Positions 5,492 to 7,767 of a DNA stretch of 7,767 nucleotides are shown piece after piece. The notes beneath the pieces are model-generated. The model worked only from the letters and a program-made list of their open reading frames with translations. It made no database searches and had not been told where the DNA came from. Source of the stretch: CAYVUI01 sp964454745 (GTDB taxonomy: Bacteria; Planctomycetota; Phycisphaerae; Sedimentisphaerales; Anaerohalosphaeraceae); NCBI GenBank assembly GCA_964454745.1, contig CAYVUI010000158.1:1-7767 (forward strand), in the 5' to 3' direction. The position numbers and the translations under genes are program-made. Position 1 is the stretch's first letter, and each line of letters begins with the position of its first letter.

Positions 5492-5997
5492 AGATTTCGA
5501 GTTCCTACAAATAATTGAGACCCTTGGGTCGTTTTGGAAACGGTCATTTGCGATGAACCCTGCATCAGCACCGTCAGTGCCATCGACGTGTTCATGCGAT
5601 ACGTGGTGCTCGACCAATAAGAATCGGCGACACGAGCTCCGCTAAACACTGTGAACATACGCCCCAGACCATAATCGATAATTGAACTAAGCTCGCGAAC
5701 ATTCGGCAATCGCCAATCGGAGAACCCGGCAAACGTTGAAGCCTCCAGAGCGGTAATGGAGTCATACCAACTGGGTTTAGTATTATTATGGAATGTGTCA
5801 ATATTTTTAGGCCACACCAATGAAGTCGCATGATCAATCACAACCAAGTCACCACCTATATCCGCCACCTCAAATCGCGTCGCCGGATCGTATCCCGCCC
5901 GGTAATAGCCATCGTCTCCGCTGGAATAGCTGATAAACTGTCCGGTCACCGGCAGTTGACTGGCCCCGCCTCCGGATGGATCAATCAAATACGGCAT
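5488..5997 (-). CDS. DUF1566/Lcl C-terminal domain protein (lectin-like fold)
   Basis: A 169-residue protein. From about residue 50 to the end it follows the DUF1566 pattern: D56 in DHATSLVW, a tryptophan before the helix (W77), the signature FSDWRLPNVREL (92-103), and DSYWSS (125-130). DUF1566 belongs to the C-type-lectin-like folds used for binding surfaces. The first 40 residues are a glycine-rich lead. The start ATG (5995-5997) shares one base with the upstream stop (TAATG) and has a G-rich SD-like run before it. The frame opens upstream to 6087, but that stretch lies inside the previous gene. The final Cys common in the family is replaced (LFVGTRNL). It is probably a virion surface or adhesion protein, which is inference from the fold. 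Confidence 0.85.
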   Translation of the reverse strand: MPYLIDPSGGGASQLPVTGQFISYSSGDDGYYRAGYDPATRFEVADIGGDLVVIDHATSLVWPKNIDTFHNNTKPSWYDSITALEASTFAGFSDWRLPNVRELSSIIDYGLGRMFTVFSGARVADSYWSSTTYRMNTSMALTVLMQGSSQMTVSKTTQGSQLFVGTRNL

Positions 5998-6251
5998 TAC
6001 CAGGTCCCCCCAATCAAGGTCACTATATCGCCACTGACCCCTTTGACCTGAATCGCGGACAAGTCCACATGATGCAAGGTGTGCCATTCACCAGGGACCA
6101 GGGGGATGTCCTGTCCGGTGTCGCCCAACAGGTAAATGACTTCTGTATTGGTCGGTGGGGCCGATAGCGTCACCGTCGCCACCGTTCTTTTTGAAGCCAT
6201 AGGTTGATAGGACGGCGTTAAGTCGATTTTTCGGGCAATCAGATTATTCAT
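5997..6251 (-). CDS. Small beta-rich phage protein, unassigned
   Basis: An 84-residue protein starting MNNLIARKIDLTPSYQPM and ending VKGVSGDIVTLIGGTW. It has alternating hydrophobic strands, a LLGDTGQDIPLVPGEWHTL centre and no membrane segment. I recall similar short proteins in the same place in planctomycete prophages, without a function. The ATG at 6249-6251 overlaps the end of the previous gene by 8 bases, and the stop shares a base with the DUF1566 start, so both joins suggest coupling. It may be a partner of the DUF1566 protein or a small virion component; this is inference from adjacency only. Confidence 0.65.
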   Translation of the reverse strand: MNNLIARKIDLTPSYQPMASKRTVATVTLSAPPTNTEVIYLLGDTGQDIPLVPGEWHTLHHVDLSAIQVKGVSGDIVTLIGGTW

Positions 6252-6681
6252 AGCAGCACACCCTCTGATAGGTCACCGTAAAGATACTGGTAAAGGTCCG
6301 CTGATTGGCCAAATGATCGGGGACATACACCGGGTCATTTTGGCTGCGAAGCCAGCTCGCATCCGGACAGGAAACCAGCTTTCGATTGCGAAGGAACACC
6401 ACAATCTCCTGCACAAAATCCAGCAAACCGGGCAATTGGGTCTCCAGGTCACCCTCGATCTTCTTTTGAATCCCGATATCGACGCTGCATTCCTGCCGGG
6501 TATATTGCCTGGAAAACGGGCTGTATTCGATGGATTTGGGAACTACGGTCACCTTTAGCTCGGTCAGCTGGGACAGATCAAACTCGGGCAGCAATAGCCT
6601 CTGTGCGGTAAAGGACTGACTGAAACTGTGATTATTCAGCTCTCCGGTAACGCCATCTGCGATTTTTAGGATGTCATGCAT
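6244..6681 (-). CDS. Probable neck or tail-completion protein
   Basis: A 145-residue protein starting MHDILKIADGVTGELNNHSF. A VTVVPKSIEYSPFSRQ segment and an ECSVDIGIQKKIEG strand are followed by a helix LLDFVQEIVVFLRNRKL, and the C-terminus ends in TSIFTVTYQRVCCYE. The alternating pattern (IADGV start, strand with paired basic/acidic residues, YxR near the end) is what I associate with tail terminator or minor tail proteins placed between connectors and tube, but I cannot name a family with certainty. GGGG lies 9 bases before the ATG at 6679-6681. The gap to the preceding stop is only 6 bases. Confidence 0.65.
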   Translation of the reverse strand: MHDILKIADGVTGELNNHSFSQSFTAQRLLLPEFDLSQLTELKVTVVPKSIEYSPFSRQYTRQECSVDIGIQKKIEGDLETQLPGLLDFVQEIVVFLRNRKLVSCPDASWLRSQNDPVYVPDHLANQRTFTSIFTVTYQRVCCYE

Positions 6682-6687
6682 CTGATT

Positions 6688-6918
6688 TTACCCCACAAAC
6701 AATGAGATTACCGTAGACGCCAGTGCCGTTCCCAAGCTGCCCAGCACAAACCACATCATTTTGCTGCGAAAGAGTTTCTCCTGCTCCAACCGGTCCACCC
6801 GGGTAACCAAACCGACCTTGCCGTTACCTCGAATAGCGGTATCGAGCTGGTCAAGCTTGGAATTGAGCTGAGAGAACTCATCCTTACACACCGATTCATA
6901 TTGCGTATTTTCGCACAT
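6688..6918 (-). CDS. Small coiled-coil protein with C-terminal membrane anchor
   Basis: A 76-residue protein. Residues about 8-50 are helical and charged (SQLNSKLDQLDTAIRGNGK, then VTRVDRLEQEK). About 56-75 form one hydrophobic helix (MMWFVLGSLGTALASTVISL) at the C-terminus. This layout, soluble coiled coil then a single tail anchor, matches the hemolysin XhlA-like phage proteins linked to lysis, though the sequence link is only suggestive. I prefer the ATG at 6916-6918, with GAGG 5 bases upstream. A GTG at 6924 is in frame but overlaps that SD. It sits 7 bases after the head-tail connector gene, away from any visible endolysin. Confidence 0.7.
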   Translation of the reverse strand: MCENTQYESVCKDEFSQLNSKLDQLDTAIRGNGKVGLVTRVDRLEQEKLFRSKMMWFVLGSLGTALASTVISLFVG

Positions 6919-6925
6919 AATCACC

Positions 6926-7309
6926 TCACAAAGTTTCCGATTTCATCCATTGGGTATGGACCCGAAGCACTTGTTGATTGGAATCACTAAACCGCCAGCA
7001 GCCCTGACCGGCGATATTCATGACCTCGTAGGTAATGATCTTGTCCTGATGGGCAAGCCGGATCGTATCGCCTGGAACCGGATAATCTCGCTCATCGTCA
7101 AAGAGCAGTTCATCACCGGCCAGGATAAAATCCACACTGGTTAGCTTATTGCGGATGCCATATTCGTCCTGGACCTCATGTTCACTCTTGCCAATCGTGA
7201 CATGGACCATCAGTTCCTCGCTGCCCCGGATATACAGCGCCGTCCGGGACAGGTGCTCTAACCGCTGGCTTTCCAGCCAGGCGGCCGCATTGGAAAGAAG
7301 GTCGGTCAT
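6926..7309 (-). CDS. Probable head-tail connector/minor capsid protein
   Basis: A 127-residue protein beginning MTDLLSNAAAWLESQRLEHL, an N-terminal helix. A beta-rich part follows with VTIGKSEHEVQDEYGI, VDFILAGDELLFDDERDYPVPGDTIRL and a C-terminal VLRVHTQWMKSE. The PxxGDxI loop after an acidic stretch is common in small neck or head-tail joining proteins that follow capsid genes. I cannot assign a family precisely. The ATG at 7307-7309 overlaps the decoration-protein stop by one base (TAATG), so the two are coupled. The position directly after the DUF2190-like gene supports a structural role at the portal vertex or neck. Confidence 0.65.
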   Translation of the reverse strand: MTDLLSNAAAWLESQRLEHLSRTALYIRGSEELMVHVTIGKSEHEVQDEYGIRNKLTSVDFILAGDELLFDDERDYPVPGDTIRLAHQDKIITYEVMNIAGQGCWRFSDSNQQVLRVHTQWMKSETL

Positions 7310-7641
7310 TACTGCTCCAGTCGAATAAGAACGGTGTCATCACCGGTTCCCGCCGTAGCGACTGCCTTGCCGAGGTACTTATGAGTTCCCTCATCTTCGG
7401 ATACCACCTGAGATGCGGTTGCATTCCAGTAAACCTTCGTGCCAACCAGGATCGCAGTCTCGGAGCCGCTGGCCTTGGGCATCTCGAAGACGCCTTCGAC
7501 CGCCAGAGCACCCAGCTGATTGGCCTCGATATCGACCTTGGCGATGCCGATCAGGTCCTGCAATACGACCACATCCCCGGCGGTCACAGCCGCCGAGGGG
7601 GTATAGTCAATGGATTTGCCATCTTGAATAAAACGTGCCAT
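7309..7641 (-). CDS. DUF2190-like capsid decoration (cement) protein
   Basis: A 110-residue protein starting MARFIQDGKSIDYTPSAAVT, followed by AGDVVVLQDLIGIAKVDI, a GALAVEGVFEMPKA segment, VGTKVYWNAT and a C-terminal GKAVATAGTGDDTVLIRL. This order is the pattern of the DUF2190 family, small beta-barrel proteins that cement phage capsids and were once mislabelled RecA-like. The ATG at 7639-7641 has GGGAG 8 bases upstream. A TTG at 7656 in the same frame overlaps that SD and is rejected. As the first complete gene of the window it marks the border between head and neck genes. Confidence 0.88.
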   Translation of the reverse strand: MARFIQDGKSIDYTPSAAVTAGDVVVLQDLIGIAKVDIEANQLGALAVEGVFEMPKASGSETAILVGTKVYWNATASQVVSEDEGTHKYLGKAVATAGTGDDTVLIRLEQ

Positions 7642-7675
7642 AAAAATGTCTCCCAAAAGAGGTTGTCAGTTTCGC

Positions 7676-7767
7676 TTACGCTTCGCCCTTCATTTTGATT
7701 GCCCCGCGATAATCTTCGTGACTCCCACAACTACAAAAATCTTTTGCGAAGCATCCATAGACATCTT
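7676..7767 (-). CDS. C-terminal end of an unidentified upstream gene (partial)
   Basis: A reading frame enters from the window edge and ends in TAA at 7676-7678, 34 bases before the decoration-protein start. Its last residues read GCFAKDFCSCGSHEDYRGA then IKMKGEA. A second frame, ending in TGA further upstream (SQKIFVVVGVTKIIAGQSK), is also open, and 30 codons are too few to decide. By order the gene should be a head protein such as protease or major capsid protein. That is inference from position only. Confidence 0.35.
   Translation of the reverse strand, partial: DVYGCFAKDFCSCGSHEDYRGAIKMKGEA

Noticed and set aside
7660..7690. Repeated TTCGC-type motif between the edge gene and the decoration gene, considered as a terminator or repeat.
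   Set aside because: The copies are short direct repeats, not an inverted repeat, and no hairpin with a T-run is present.

Overview
The window is a run of structural genes from a tailed, probably long-tailed (siphovirus-like), double-stranded DNA phage or prophage. All credible genes lie on the minus strand, so transcription runs from high to low coordinates. They are tightly packed, with ATGA, GTGA and TAATG overlaps and mostly good Shine-Dalgarno (SD) sites, so they read as one late operon. No integrase, terminase, portal, lysis enzyme, tRNA or CRISPR array is visible. Free phage and integrated prophage therefore cannot be told apart. Several proteins (tape measure, G/GT-like pair, gp10-like protein, the protein after the tape measure, the Mom-like enzyme) recall phage cassettes I associate with Planctomycetota genomes. 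That host assignment is from memory and tentative.

In transcription order the layout is: the end of an unidentified upstream gene (7676-7767); a DUF2190-like capsid decoration protein (7309-7641); a probable head-tail connector protein (6926-7309); a small coiled-coil plus membrane-anchor protein (6688-6918); a probable neck or tail-completion protein (6244-6681); a small unassigned protein (5997-6251); a DUF1566/Lcl-type lectin-fold protein (5488-5997); a short coiled-coil protein (5276-5491); a gp10-like tail-completion protein (4869-5279); the major tail tube protein (4422-4856); a structured 154-base spacer with heptanucleotide repeats; a G/GT-type tail assembly chaperone pair (3540-4267); a membrane/lipoprotein-like coiled-coil protein (3035-3562); a Mom-family DNA adenine modification enzyme (2247-3038); the tape measure protein (304-2244); and the start of the next tail gene (1-279).

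The core genes would build the capsid surface, the neck, the tail tube, the chaperone that loads tube protein on the tape measure, and the tape measure itself. The additions are the interesting part: a Mom-like anti-restriction enzyme between chaperone and tape measure, a lectin-fold protein in the neck-tail region, and two small membrane proteins.

The most notable signals are three. The second chaperone reading frame is open and protein-like far upstream of its only available start codon, which points to a -1 programmed frameshift. The Mom-like gene is start-coupled to its neighbour. Heptamer arrays (CTGARGN) fill two intergenic spacers.
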